Shown: positions 34,251 to 45,490, counted from the stretch's first letter. The stretch is 64,000 bases of DNA from Dendrocalamus latiflorus (GCA_017311315.1 CM029670.1:28888949-28952948); one strand, 5' to 3'. A program made the numbers and translations. Notes: generated by a model not told the origin, from the sequence alone.

Positions 34251-34743
34251 CTATGTGTTTGGTTGCAAGGACTAGGTGGGACGGGATGGGATGGACCCGT
34301 TTTTGTAGGTGTTTCGATAGGAGACCAGCAGAGTCAAGGACATCCCACTAGGAATATTCCTTGTAGATTCGGGACCAGACAATCCTCTTTTTTTCATGGG
34401 ACGGAGTCATCCCACATGGGATAGAGTCATCCCACCTCTTTGTTTCTTTAAGTACTGTTTTGTTTAATTTTTTTATAAAAAAACTCAAAGGCTTATGTGT
34501 AGAAACATATCAACAATAGCCTTCAATTTTTTTTAAAAAAAAACACTCAAATGTCACACATGTCCCACCTTCATCCTTCCATCCAAACAAAGGATGTGAC
34601 CATTCCATCCCACTTTATCCTTCCAACCAAACAAAAAACAGGAATGACTCTATCCCCCAACCAAAGAAAAAATAGGATCATCTCATCCCAAAACCAGGGA
34701 CAGGACCATCCCATCCCACGTTGTTCCTAAACCAAACACAACC
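34251..34743. mobile_element. Tourist-like (PIF/Harbinger) MITE, 493 bp
   Basis: Ends CTATGTGTTTGGTTG and TAAACCAAACACAACC are inverted and imperfect, with subterminal GGGATGGGATGG and CCATCCCATCCC also inverted. Flanked by TTA (34248-34250 and 34744-34746). Several internal 'GGGATGG/CATCCCA' words allow extensive folding. Non-coding. Confidence 0.75.
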
Positions 34744-34746
34744 TTA

Positions 34747-35235
34747 GTACTTCAATGATTTGTGGGTGGATTATTTAGGCTTATAGTTTAGCATTCTACT
34801 GAAACAAGCTTTTAAACATAGTGTCTTTTTAAGATGAGGGCTACAAATCGATTATTGTAGATATTGTCTCAACTTTACCTATATCGGCTAGAATCGCACG
34901 CTTTATTTATGAACAGTATTGGAAAACAATGAAGAAATCGATGCATTAATTTATTTAAAAAAACCATAGATTATAAGCGGGGATGGGTCCAGCATCTGGC
35001 TGCATGCCCACATCGCGCATATTCCATTTTAGTCCATTCATTATTAACACATATCAACATCATTAGTACTACGTTCTACAGAAATCATCGTAAAGAAATA
35101 TATATACAACAACATGTGTTTCATCGACGGCGAGTCGGCATTATTGCCTCCATTATGCAGCAGCTGTCGTAAACAAAACCCAGCAGCACGTAAGAAAAGA
35201 GGTGTTGAATATATGGAGAAATATAATAAACATAT
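34747..35235. other. Intergenic, no gene recognised
   Basis: Nothing recognisable between the MITE and the gypsy LTR remnant. Confidence 0.45.
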
Positions 35236-35325
35236 TGTAACGCCCCCATTTTTGGGAACAGGGACGTCTTACCAATCGCAATAGTCCAGGAGTTCCGTTG
35301 CGGCTTAACAGTGCATCAAGCCTGC

Positions 35326-35985
35326 TCACGAACAATTAAAAGAGATTAATTTTGTTTCATCATTGATGTCGTCTTGAGCATACGGTGCCAGATGATGGAA
35401 TTGCTGCAGATACTCCATAACAGATTCGTCTTCTTGTCGGAGATTAAGAAAATCATGATATTTTTCTGTGACAACTTTAGGTGGAATGTAAGTCTTGCGA
35501 AATCTAGTTACAAACTCTTCCCATGTAATGTCATTCTTGTTCAGATATACCCATTGGATAGCATTCCACCAGTTGCTAGCCGGTCCTGATAGTTGATAGG
35601 CGGCGAAAAGAACTTTTTCCTTATCCGTACATTGGATGGCGTCCAGTCTTCTTTCGATACCTTGTAACCAGTTATCAGCGCTCAAAGGTTCCGTAGTTGA
35701 TGAGAATTCTGGTGGTTGAGTCTTCTGGAAGGTTGCAAATTTAAATGCAGTTGTATTTGATATTGATACAAATTCCTCTGGTGACTCTTTTGTACTGAGT
35801 TGTTCCAATATCCTTGCTTGTTGTTCTAGTATTCTGACTTGTCCTTGTCTGCCTTCAATCCGGGTCTTCTCCATGATAGATATAGCTTCTCTCATATTGG
35901 ATAAGGCTTCTGTTATGGTGGATAAGGCTTCCGTCCAAATGAATGGTCCATTCTGATTTCTATTTTCCATCTGCCACACCATCAA
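35326..35985 (-). pseudogene. Ty3/gypsy Gag, truncated C-terminus
   Basis: Open for 219 codons. Contains the retrotransposon gag domain: TAFKFATFQKTQPPEFSST, then DNWLQGIERRLDAIQC, TDKEKVLFAAYQLSGPA, WWNAI, ITWEEFVTRFRKTYIPPKV and FLNLRQEDESVMEYLQQF. These are the W(L/F)..IE, L.G.A..WW and F...F...Y(I/F)P motifs of plant gypsy Gag (capsid). The zinc knuckle and all downstream domains are absent; the last codons (from about DDINDETK) read into LTR sequence. The start is uncertain between two nearby Met codons. Confidence 0.85.
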
Positions 35986-37556
35986 TTCTTTAGTTTATTC
36001 AGTGCCACTATTATTTGTAGCAGAAACTTAAGAATCAGTTCTGTAACATTTTTGGGCTAGCAAGGAAAAGTACGACTGAAATGAGGGGAGAGCAAAAAAG
36101 AGATAGGGAAGAAAACAAAGTGAGACTAAATGGTCTTTCTGATTGCTTTTGCAAAATACTTCAACATTTTATGCATACTTGTAGGAATAAGCCTACATCT
36201 TTTAGCATTCAATCTTCCCAGACTGATTCACTACTTCTGCATATAGACTTAGAATCCAATAACATCTCCTTTATTTGTCTAGTTATAACATTATTGTTAT
36301 TATCATTATTATTAATATTATTATTCATTCGATCCACCGAATACATAATTCCGACTGCATTATTCAAGCTTATTAATTATATCATGGTTATCTAAACTCT
36401 ACAAGAACTTTTATTTCAACCATGACTATAAATTCAACATCAGGTCTGTTATAATCCAATATTCTCATTTAATTCTACCGATATCAGTTGTATTCTTATC
36501 CTCTAACAATCTAATCACTTTTATTATCAACTTGTAATCTCAGTCAACTCATCCAACAGTCGACTAAGTTTCTTACTATCTACTTCTTAATTACTTCATC
36601 ATTTTAGAAATCCACCAAGGATAATATCATTGATTGGAATTATAATCCAATACTCACTATTGTTAACATTCACCTAGAATATCAATTACTTAAGCCTAAA
36701 ATCCAATAATTATTATCATATTTTCTTAGTATCAAGATTCTGTTTATTCATTCTTCTAACTCAATTCAATCCAACAAGCTCCATTACTTTATCCCTTCAA
36801 CTACTTCATTATTAACATAATTCTACCAATATCTTTGATTAACATTGTCTCATATTTTAATTCCCTATGGATTATTTACTTCTTTCTCTAGACTTCCATA
36901 ATCATCATTCAACCTATTTGTTGCAATCAGAAATTTACATTTAATTCCCTCTGAGACTTGCTTGATAGATAAGGAAAGAACAGCATAGAATAGATAAGAA
37001 TCAAAGACAAAAAGAGATAGAAGCAGAGTTTGTAATATACTCTTTATTTAAAATCAGGAATTTAGTTTTGCACAAATTGCTCATATAGCAGCCTACAGGC
37101 TCATAGTGCAATTTGGCTATTATTACAATCAGAAAAACTTCGTCTACTCAAATGGTCTTGCCCGTTATATCAAAGGAGTTAAACGGGCACTATGTATTGC
37201 CTACTCGAACGGTGACCTCAACTTTTCAAAAGGAAAAGTTTTGGTCAGGGCATTCGTGCTATCCTTCTTAACACCATCCTTAGCACTTCTACTAAAGTTA
37301 GTTTTCATTCCATTTGGTCAAGACTTACAACAAGAGGTTAGTCTAAACGACTACTCGTACTTTTGAGATTTTGACAAATTCAAAACCAAAGCTTTTAATG
37401 CATGTCTAAGAAAGATAAGGCAGACATAGGAAGAATGAGACAGCAATATTACTTATGGTTTTCGTAATTCTTTTGTATCAGAAATTAAGCTTTTATAAAA
37501 TCGTATTCCTATCAACATCCAACCTATACTTAGGGTTACATCCTACAGTCAAGCAT

Positions 37557-37568
37557 GCTCTGATACCA
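37557..37568 (-). other. Gypsy primer-binding site
   Basis: TGGTATCAGAGC on the minus strand, complementary to the 3' end of initiator Met-tRNA, two bases from the LTR end. It fixes the orientation of the element. Confidence 0.8.
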
Positions 37569-38589
37569 CTTGTAACGCCCCCATTTTTGGGAACAGGGAC
37601 GTCTTACCAACCGCAACAGCTCAGGAGTTCTGTTGCGGCTTAACAATGTATCAAGCCTGCTCACGAACAATTAAAAGAGGTTAATTTCATTAAAATAAGA
37701 CCTAATGGTCAACTTTAGTAACAATACGGGCGCCCGAGCCCAAAACATAACTTACATACAAAAGAGCCGAAGAAAACTCCACAGGAACACTTGAGTGCAG
37801 ACGTAACCCTAACACGAACACTCGCAGCATCTTCTTTTCTTCTGGTATCTGTGGGGGAAATTTTGCAAGCCTGAGTACTCCAACCCCGTACTCAGCAAAT
37901 CACATGTGGAAAATAATATATAACTATATGCCAGGATTCTCAAGGGAAGGGAGTATAGTGTTTTATTAAGAGGTGGATGCAATTTTATTTGCAAACAAAT
38001 AAAACTTTTAAAACAGTTGCTCCTTAAGATCAGGGGGTTTTTGTTATCAGATAAAGTCTCATCATTACTCAAATTAACAACACCAGAAACACTACTTATG
38101 CCTCGTTGCTGGAATCACCCAGTTAACACAGCTTCATTAACCGGAAGCACGGCGTATTCGAATACCATTTATTTCACTCTGCAGAGTTGCCCTACTTTAC
38201 CCACAAGATTTCTTAATTCCACGTCTGATATTAAGAAAACATGGCTTTTCGCTGCTCAATTCTTTATAAAGCCTCTACCTAGCAGGCCTTCCAGTAAGCT
38301 CAGGCAACTCCTGACTTACCTTAGCCTACTATTGTGCGGTTCATATAACACAGGATCGAAGTTCAGATCGATCGGTCACATTGTTCAGATAAAATAACCA
38401 ACTTCCATACGACCCTGCTCAGCCCCTTCCGTATGGACTCGCACAGTGCCTCCAAACTGCGTCTGTAGAGGTTCAATCGAACTTGAGCAGCTACTAGACC
38501 AGGGTTGACGTATCAACACTTGTGGTTGGGCGATCACTGTGTCTTTTACTTAGCACAAGGTTCTTGCCCTTATATTTTTCCGAGGTCCA

Positions 38590-38940
38590 CAACCTCCACT
38601 CTAGGGTAAAGCGGTGGGCGAAAACCGCCACACGGTCCCCCACAACACCCTTACCCTAACTGTGCACACCAGCACCTCCGCTCTAGGGCACGCTCACCCT
38701 AGATCGGGTTTTTCCAAATCTACTAGCCCGCGGTTCAAACCTTAATAGTGTACATGTTGAAGGGTAAGGCGATGGGCAAAATCCGCCGCACGGTTTCGCG
38801 CAACACCTTTACCCCACCCTGCACACCAACATTACCGGCCTAGGGTACGGCGTCCCATACCACCCTACCCTAAGTCCGGGGTTTTTCAAACCTACTGGCC
38901 AACGGCCAAAGTCACTTAGTAGTGTGTAATGTTGAATGAG
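38590..38940. repeat. Two-unit tandem repeat within the gypsy LTR
   Basis: Two diverged units of roughly 170 bp share GGGTAA(A/G)GCG(G/A)TGGGC, ACGGT(C/T), TGCACACCA(G/A)CA, CTAGGG(C/T)AC and a final 'TTAGTAGTGT' or 'TTAATAGTGT' segment. Confidence 0.65.
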
Positions 38941-40677
38941 ATGATGGTACATACATTTATACAATACTTCAATAATTACTAAGGTTGTCAAGGTGAATAT
39001 GGCCATCAAAGTAAACATGGCTTTTATCAGTGGTAGGACTTATCTAAATAGCATGTCATTCTAAACATTTCATGTTAAGCAAATAGCATTTCACAAATAT
39101 TCATAATGAAACTACATTACTTAGATAATAGGCATGTCATGGGATTCAACATGATCAAAAACATGTGACTTGCCTTCTTTTGTTGCGCTTGATCTTCTTG
39201 ACCAGCTTCAAACTTATCTCATCCGCTTTTACTGTTCTTCCGTTGACCAACTCGCTTGGTCCGTTCACTAGCGTAGAAAACGAAGCCAAATATGTTCCTG
39301 CTTTGCGAGATGCAAGCTGGGAACAAAATGCAACTAAAAATAAGAAAGAGTATAAAAAAATGGATTAGGGTTGGGTAGTCGAAGTTCAACGGTGCTTGGG
39401 TGGTCGACAGGGCTAAACTTGGATCAGATAGGTTTAGGAAGATTGAATAGGCAACGTATATGTTAGACATATTTTTGAAATGGCGAACAAGTATTTAAAA
39501 ATGGATGGTTGACCTTTAAATTGAATGAATTTGGGCTTCATCGAGATTTAATTTGGCGAAATGAAGTAATTTGAATTTATAAGATTTGAATTGGGTGGAA
39601 CAATCGAATTTGATTTTTTTAAAAAAAATTAAGGTTATAAAATGATGAAGTTTAAATTTTTAGAATTTAAATTTGGAAGAATGGATGCCAAATTTGAATT
39701 TGGGATATTAAACTGGTCAAAATGGTATATTTTAGTATTTTTGGGGTTTTTGGGAATTTTCTGGGAATTTTAATAAAATTTTTGAATTTTCTAAACCAAT
39801 TGAATAGTAGTGGGCCGGCCCACAGCACAGTGCGGCCCAGCCAAAATCGCGCCTGCGCGGCCGAGCAGGCCAGCCGGCCCACGCCGCGCGCGCGTGGCCG
39901 CTCTCGAAGGTTGACACCGGGCGACACGGACGATCGAGATACGAAGCGAGCGAACGCTCGGATGGGATGACACTGACGGATGCCGAAGGCCAGGATTCAG
40001 TCACGTCGCCCTAGGAGAGTTGTCTTCAACCTCCAGCTCCTTCTCCCGGCCGGAAAATAGGGGAGCGGCAGCTCCAACGGGGCGACGTCGGTGGGGTTTC
40101 TCCGAAGGAAAGAGTGGCGCAGAGAGGGATGGCTTAGGCTTAGAAACCCGTTTTATGGCTTTGGGAGACGGGAGGGAGCACGATGTTGGCTGGCGGCAGA
40201 TGGGAAGGCGGCAGCCTCTACGGCGCCGCCATGGTCACCTAAAGGTGCTCCGGCCAAATTACGAGGATTTTAACCATCTACCAAGTGTTTAGATCTCAGT
40301 GGAAGTGATAGCTTAGATCAGGAAAGGCCCAATAGGGCTGGCCACGAGAGAGGTCTTCTGACTGGCGGTAGCCTTCGTCGGTGAAGCTCTCAGGTAATGT
40401 TTATGCTCGATTGAGTTTACCAATGTTCTAGGCGTGCAAGAGAGATGCTATGGCCGGAATTAATTGAAGTTTGGTAGCTAAACGAAGGAGATCAAATGTA
40501 CGGCTTACCGGGCTCAGGGGAGTCGCTTGGCGGCACTACAGCGAATGAAAATCCAGTTGAGTGGCTTTGGGAAGTACATCGTTTAACTTGTAAACACCGT
40601 CTTAAGAAAATACTCCGTTTAAAAGTTAGGTACTGTAGCAAAAGCCAAAAGCCGCCAGCTTCGGAGGAAAAGAACAG

Positions 40678-41044
40678 GCCCTCAATTCGTCGGGGTTTCT
40701 AGTTTTCGACTGGAATGACACTGAATGCTGCTAGCTTTTAACTAAAACATTTAATTAAACAAAAATAAAAAAAGTTACATATATACGTGACAATATAAAG
40801 AAGAGAACAAATCAGAACACTTGTTTGAAATTTTTTTTGACTCCTACAAGTTAGAAGCTAAAAATTATTTAAATGGAATCAAGCATCACATGAATTAATT
40901 AGTCGTGGATTAGCTTTACTGGTAAGTATATTAAAAATCCGTCAATCGCGACGACCGACGGAGCTGACCGCCCGCGCGCCGGTGCTCCCCCGTCCCAGAA
41001 TCCCATCCCGTCCCAGGCAGCTAGCTACACCTCTATATATAGAG
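40678..41044 (+). promoter_or_regulatory. 5' flank of VQ gene copy 1
   Basis: Homologous to 44255-44654 upstream of copy 2 (shared AATTAATTAGTCGTGGATTA and GTAAGTATATTAAAAATCC). Relative to copy 2 it lacks about 60 bp after GGAGCTGAC, including the TATAAATA box. A substitute CTATATATAG lies at 41031-41040, only a few bases before the ATG. Confidence 0.65.
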
Positions 41045-41368
41045 ATGGATCGAATGGACAGCGACAGTGGAGGCGGCGCCAAGGATGCTAATCGGACGCC
41101 GCACTGGAGGCGGCGGGACCCCTCGGCCACGGTGGTGTACGTGGTCCATCCCACCCAGTTCCGCAGCGTCGTGCAGCAGCTCACCGGCGCTCCGCCCGCC
41201 GTGACTACTCACCAACACAGCTCAGCTTCTGCTGCTGCTGCTAGTGCCAATGCGGCGGCGCAGCAGCGTGGCGGCGACGAGCACAGCAGCAACAAGAGCA
41301 ACAGGCGGACGCTGGGGCAGATGCATCAGGAGTGCATGGCCTGGGCCGACAGCGCCGATTACTACTAG
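41045..41368 (+). CDS. VQ-motif protein, copy 1 (107 aa)
   Basis: A small single-exon protein with the VQ signature FRSVVQQLTG at residues 39-48, matching the family consensus FxxhVQxhTG. VQ proteins are plant-specific partners of WRKY transcription factors, mostly nuclear, acting in defence and development (family knowledge). The middle is Ser/Ala/Asn rich (residues 57-75), and the C-terminus LGQMHQECMAWADSADYY is acidic/aromatic. An in-frame upstream ATG at 40982 would give 128 aa, but the extra residues (MLPRPRIPS...) look like translated leader; the 41045 start aligns with copy 2. The short TATA-to-ATG distance makes the true start uncertain. It is tandemly duplicated as 44655-44942, which lacks 12 codons near the N-terminus. 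Confidence 0.85.
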   Translation: MDRMDSDSGGGAKDANRTPHWRRRDPSATVVYVVHPTQFRSVVQQLTGAPPAVTTHQHSSASAAAASANAAAQQRGGDEHSSNKSNRRTLGQMHQECMAWADSADYY

Positions 41369-41444
41369 CAAGCTCGATCGCTAGCTACTTCTTTCCCTTA
41401 CCAATCCGGCCGCCCAAGCTGGATCCATCAATATATATAGTACT

Positions 41445-41705
41445 TGTTACATTCTAATCTTGTTTAAGTTTTTTGTAACCACGGGAGAGAAGAAATAAAG
41501 AAAGAGGGAGTGGTTGTGCTCCAGAAGAAAAAAAGAAGGCCAGCATGTTTGCATATGTATGTTTTCGGTGTTGCTGTGCATCACGTGAAAAACAACAGGT
41601 CGGACGCACAGCTTCATGTCAGAGTGATCAAGGGGTAGAGGCGCTGTTCCTTTGGCGTTTCACGCAAGGCGATATGAGAGCAATGAGTTAAAAAAAAATA
41701 TAACA
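41445..41705 (+). mobile_element. Solo copia LTR downstream of VQ copy 1
   Basis: Starts TGTTACATTCTAATC, ends AATATAACA. The preceding GTACT (41440-41444) and following GTACT (41707-41711, with one extra A) form the TSD. Homologous to the LTRs at 45019 and 53097 but with an internal deletion of about 140 bp. It is at the same position relative to the VQ gene as the full element in copy 2. Confidence 0.85.
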
Positions 41706-41787
41706 AGTACTCCTTCCAGGCTAGCTTAGCTACGCACTCCAATCAATCAATTCTAGCTAGTTTAAAGACTACTTTTATCCATGCATG

Positions 41788-42305
41788 TAGGGCTGTAAAT
41801 GAGCCGAGTTCGAGCGAGCTCACTGCCTCAAGCTTGAGTTTGTTAGAGAATCGAACCGAACTCGAACCGAGCCTCAGAATCCCCCGAGCCTAGAGTTAGG
41901 CTCAAGCTTGGCTCATTTATCTTTCGAGCCGATCTCGAGTCGAACTTGAGACGAGCGAAACACGAGCAATTCACGAGTCTTTAGCTTTTTATCTACCATA
42001 AGCTTAGCCAACTGCAGTCTATCTTGTTCTTAGGCTTAAACCATTGTCTTATTTATAAGCCCGGTGTGATTTGGACAATACAATTGATAAAAAAAATTGA
42101 AATACATGTGTATACACTTTAAAGAGTCATGCTTAGCAATAATGAACGAGCCTACTCGAGCTTTTCGAGCTCGAGCTCGATAAGCTTGCGAGCTTCAGCT
42201 CAAGCTTGAGCTTGGCTCGTTTATAATTCGAGCCGAACTCGAGTCGAGTTTAAGACGAACCGAATCCGAGTAGCTCACGAGTCTCGAGCTTTTTTTACAG
42301 CCCTA
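41788..42305. mobile_element. hAT MITE of the GAGCTCGAG family, 518 bp
   Basis: Perfect inverted ends TAGGGCTGTAAA and TTTACAGCCCTA, with a perfect 8-bp duplication CATGCATG (41780-41787 and 42306-42313). The duplicated VQ locus has the unoccupied target at 53577-53590 (CCATGCTTGTATCC), which proves the insertion and its boundaries. Confidence 0.95.
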
Positions 42306-42313
42306 CATGCATG

Positions 42314-43747
42314 TATCCAGGCAGGCATGCTGCATGCATGCAGATCAGGACCAAATAAGTACGGAATCAAGCAGGGGCAGATCTACAGTAGTACCTACCC
42401 ATTTTAGTACCTACCATTACTAGTATATGTTTTGTATGTGTAAATCTAAAGCTTATTTCTAACTATTTTACTTATAAATCGATTAATGCCAAATTCCCAT
42501 TACATAGTTTTCTTCCATTCTTTTCTATAATGCGGCTTTCACTTCCGAAATTAGACATAAATCAAAAAATTCTACTTTGTAATTTCATGTCCTAAGTTTA
42601 TTTCATTTTACAGTACCTTCGTACTAATTTCCAGGTATTTTCATTTTACTATACCTTCATACTACGGTCATTCACTAAGTCTACTAATTATACAAATTGT
42701 TTATAATCTAACTGTTGTTGCTATCTCCTACAAATGCTCCAACATAAAAATTTACTTCATCAACACCTACACATGTAAGCACAAATGTTCAACAAAACCT
42801 CACTACATTACAATACGTAACTTCAACAAAAAAATACGATATTATTTACACTACACATACACACTGTGTCAAAGATTGGCTTATAACAACATTAATGATA
42901 CACGGTTTTTCTAATTACGGGCTAATGACATTCGCAGAAAATTACTTGCACGGGGGCAAAAATTACCTCTTCTTGAAGCTCGCGAGACGATCTACAACTT
43001 TTGTATTTGCAAAATCCGTTGATTCCAAACAAAACCAACTCAAAATCCTGAGTTTCCACTCTCTTTTTTCCCTCCCTTCACTCGCTCTCTCGCTCTGTCT
43101 TCACTTCAACTCCACCGCAAATTGCAAATGAGTTTCTTTGCGCTGCTATTCACCTCTTTAAGGCTGCTGAATGAGAATACGAAGAGGGACCATGCAAAGC
43201 TCCTACAGACGCGTGTTCACGTAGAGGTGAAAAAAGAGCAGCTCGTGATGCATTGCTCTGCTTTCGGCGCTGGTGACGAGACGTGCGGCCCCGCCTTTGA
43301 TTCGCGCGGTCGGCAGAGCAAACCCGCGGTCGGAGGAGCAATCATGCGGTCGCCGGGTTGGACGCGCGGTCGGCCGGGGCAAACGCGCGCTCGGGCGGGG
43401 CGGGACGGGAGTCGTGCGCTCGGGCAGGCCGGTGGCGCGGTCGGAGACGGGTCGTGCGGACTGGTACCGCACGACCCGATGAACAGTGCGGTCGTGCGGT
43501 ACCAGACCGCACGACCGGGCCACGTGTCAGCTTCTAGCGATCGCGCGCTCAAAAGGGGTCCAAAACCGGAATTTTTTTGCACAGGGGGCCAAAACTGGAA
43601 TTTTAGGTGTAGAGGGGTCCAACAGTGTCCAAAATTCGCCATTGGACCCCGTATGTTGCTGTTTTCATTAATGGAAATCCGATTAATCATTTTAAAAAAT
43701 TATTGTCATTTGGTATGTATAGCACAATCGGACATATTAGAATGTTA
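42314..43747. other. Intergenic between VQ copies; GC-rich palindromic block
   Basis: To about 42382 this is still the duplicated segment, then unrelated AT-rich DNA, then a GC-rich block (43220-43530) whose ORFs in several frames are compositional. Within the block is a 27-28-bp near-perfect inverted repeat (43450-43477 and 43491-43517) built on GGTCGTGCGG. No gene recognised. Confidence 0.5.
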
Positions 43748-44000
43748 CTCCCTCCGTTTTTTACTTGACATTTTGACTTTTCACGATCTACAAGATACGA
43801 TTTTGACCGCTATTTTTATAACTTTACATTAAGATATACTAATAAAATTATAATTTTATGAAAGTATTTTTAATGATAAATCTAATGATATAACTATCAT
43901 ATAGTCAATCTAGATAGTTTTAAATTTATTAGTGATCAAACTTTAAAAAGGCTGATGGTATGGATTTTAGAAAGCCAAATAAAAAAGAATAGGGAAACAT
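43748..44000. mobile_element. Stowaway-like MITE, degenerate
   Basis: Begins CTCCCTCCGTTTTTTACTTG after TTA, the recognisable Stowaway start. The right side has the degenerate inverse (GCCAAATAAAAAAGAATAGGGA). The interior is AT-rich. The right boundary is approximate. Confidence 0.55.
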
Positions 44001-44579
44001 TATTTTGAGATTTAAGAGAAAGAAAGAGCATGTAAATTAAAACCCTATACGCGTGCCTTAATTTTGTATGGTGGTACTTACAGTGGTACTTAATTCAGCG
44101 CCCACGTCATTAATTTGGACCCGGTCCATGCATGATTGCTACATAGTGACGCAGATAAGCGTCAGCACTTCGTCCTAGCGAGCTTGCCTGTACGAGTAGA
44201 GCCTCTCGATCGATCGAATTATATATACTCGGCCAAAGCAAGCTAATGGTCCTATTCAATTCGCCGTGGCTTCTGGCTTTCAAACACTGATCGTTGTTAA
44301 TTTTTGACTAAAATATTTAATTAAATAAAAATAAAAAATTATATATATACACGACAATGTAAAGAAGAAAACAAATCAGAACTCGTGTTTGAAAAAAACT
44401 TTTGACGCCTACAAGTTAGAAGCTAAAATTATTTAAATGGAATCAATCATCGCATGAATTAATTAGTCGTGGATTAGCTTTACTGGTAAGTATATTAAAA
44501 ATCCGTCAATCGCGCCGACCGATATGGAGCTGACGCCATGCTGGCATATATGGATCGTTGTTGTGTTGCGTTGCGTGCT

Positions 44580-44587
44580 TATAAATA
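44580..44587 (+). promoter_or_regulatory. TATA box of VQ copy 2
   Basis: TATAAATA about 68 bp before the ATG at 44655, giving a leader of plausible length. This box lies inside the segment missing from copy 1. Confidence 0.6.
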
Positions 44588-44654
44588 GCCGCCGGTGCTC
44601 ACCCGTCCCGGAATCCCATGCAGCTAGCCAGCTGATGCTGCAGTCCATATAGAG

Positions 44655-44942
44655 ATGGATGCTAATCGGAGGCCGCACTGGACGCGGCGGGACCCCTCGG
44701 CCACGGCGGTGTACGTGGTCCATCCCACCCAGTGCCGCAGCGTCGTGCAGCAGCTCACCGGCGCTCCGCCCGCCGTGACTACTCAGCAACACAGCTCAGC
44801 TTCTGCTGCTGCTGCTAGTGCCAATGCGGCGGCGCAGCAGCGTGGCGGCGACGAGCACAGCAGCAACAAGAGCAACAGGCGGACGCTGGGGCAGATGCAT
44901 CAGGAGTGCATGGCCTGGGCCGACAGCGCCGATTACTACTAG
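44655..44942 (+). CDS. VQ-motif protein, copy 2 (95 aa), variant motif
   Basis: Tandem duplicate of 41045-41368; the last 60 or so codons are virtually identical at DNA level. It lacks 12 codons after Met-Asp and has a few substitutions. The most notable is in the VQ motif, which reads CRSVVQQLTG (residues 27-36): the usual first Phe is Cys. The V-Q-x-L-T-G core is retained, so WRKY binding may be weakened and not lost (inference). The reading frame is otherwise intact and the TATA box is present. The 3' flank was hit by the copia element at 45019, 77 bp after the stop, and through it by a CACTA transposon, so the transcript end may be altered. Confidence 0.85.
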   Translation: MDANRRPHWTRRDPSATAVYVVHPTQCRSVVQQLTGAPPAVTTQQHSSASAAAASANAAAQQRGGDEHSSNKSNRRTLGQMHQECMAWADSADYY

Positions 44943-45018
44943 CAAGCTCGATCGCTAGCTACTTCTTTCCCTTACCAATCCGGCCGCCCAAGCTGGATCC
45001 ATCAATATATATAGTACT

Positions 45019-45476
45019 TGTTACATTCTAATCTTGTTTAATTTTTTTATTCTCTTTCATATCCGGGTATATATGCCGCGTACAAGTCTGAGAGTCCGTA
45101 TCCGAGTTTGTATAGTATACGTATAAAAGTTGGAGTCAAGTGTGAAGCCCGTTTGCTAATCCAATATATTGCCTTTTTAAGACACGTTAGAGTTTTGTAA
45201 TCACGGCAGAGAAGAAATAAAGAAAGAGGGAGTGGTTGTGCTCCAGAAGAAGAAAAGAGGGTCTGTATGTTTGCATATGCATGTTTTGAGTGTTGAAGAA
45301 GAAAAGAGGGTCTGTATGTTTGCATATGCATGTTTTGAGTGTTGTTGTGCATCACGTGAAGAAACAACAGATCAAACGCACAGCTTCACGTCAGAGTGAT
45401 CAAGGGGTAGAGTCGCTGTTCCTTTAGCGTTTCACGCAAGGCGATCTGAGAGCAAGGAGTTAGAAAAAATATAACA
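45019..45476 (+). repeat. Left LTR of copia element
   Basis: 458 bp. Same family as 41445-41705 and 53097-53504. Two adjacent copies of the 49-bp phrase starting GAAGAAGAAAAGAGGG distinguish it from the right LTR. Confidence 0.9.
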
Positions 45477-45478
45477 AG

Positions 45479-45490
45479 TGGTATCAGAGC
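45479..45490 (+). other. Copia primer-binding site
   Basis: TGGTATCAGAGC, complementary to initiator Met-tRNA, two bases after the LTR. The gag ATG follows immediately at 45491. Confidence 0.9.

Larger units (their letters stand above)
35236..40600 (-). mobile_element. Truncated Ty3/gypsy retrotransposon, minus strand
   Basis: The 5' LTR is on the right: its minus-strand end GGGGGCGTTACA is at 37571 and it extends right for roughly 3 kb; the right limit was not resolved. A primer site TGGTATCAGAGC (37557-37568, minus) lies two bases from it. A 1.5-kb AT-rich leader then runs to gag (35985-35326). On the left, about 118 bp of the 3' LTR end (35236-35353) is fused directly to the truncated gag, so protease, RT, RNase H, integrase and most of the 3' LTR are deleted. 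The right LTR contains a GC-rich leader (39810-40270). Confidence 0.8.

Noticed and set aside
35236..35353. Left LTR as a separate solo LTR
   Set aside because: Only about 118 bp match the LTR end at 37571 and they run straight into gag, so it is a deletion product of one element.
40982..41044. Upstream start giving a 128-aa VQ protein
   Set aside because: The extra residues are not shared by copy 2, where the corresponding region is 5' leader; the 41045 ATG aligns with the copy 2 start.
43122..43832. 236-codon plus ORF
   Set aside because: It crosses the palindromic GC block and has no family resemblance; overlapping frames are equally open.
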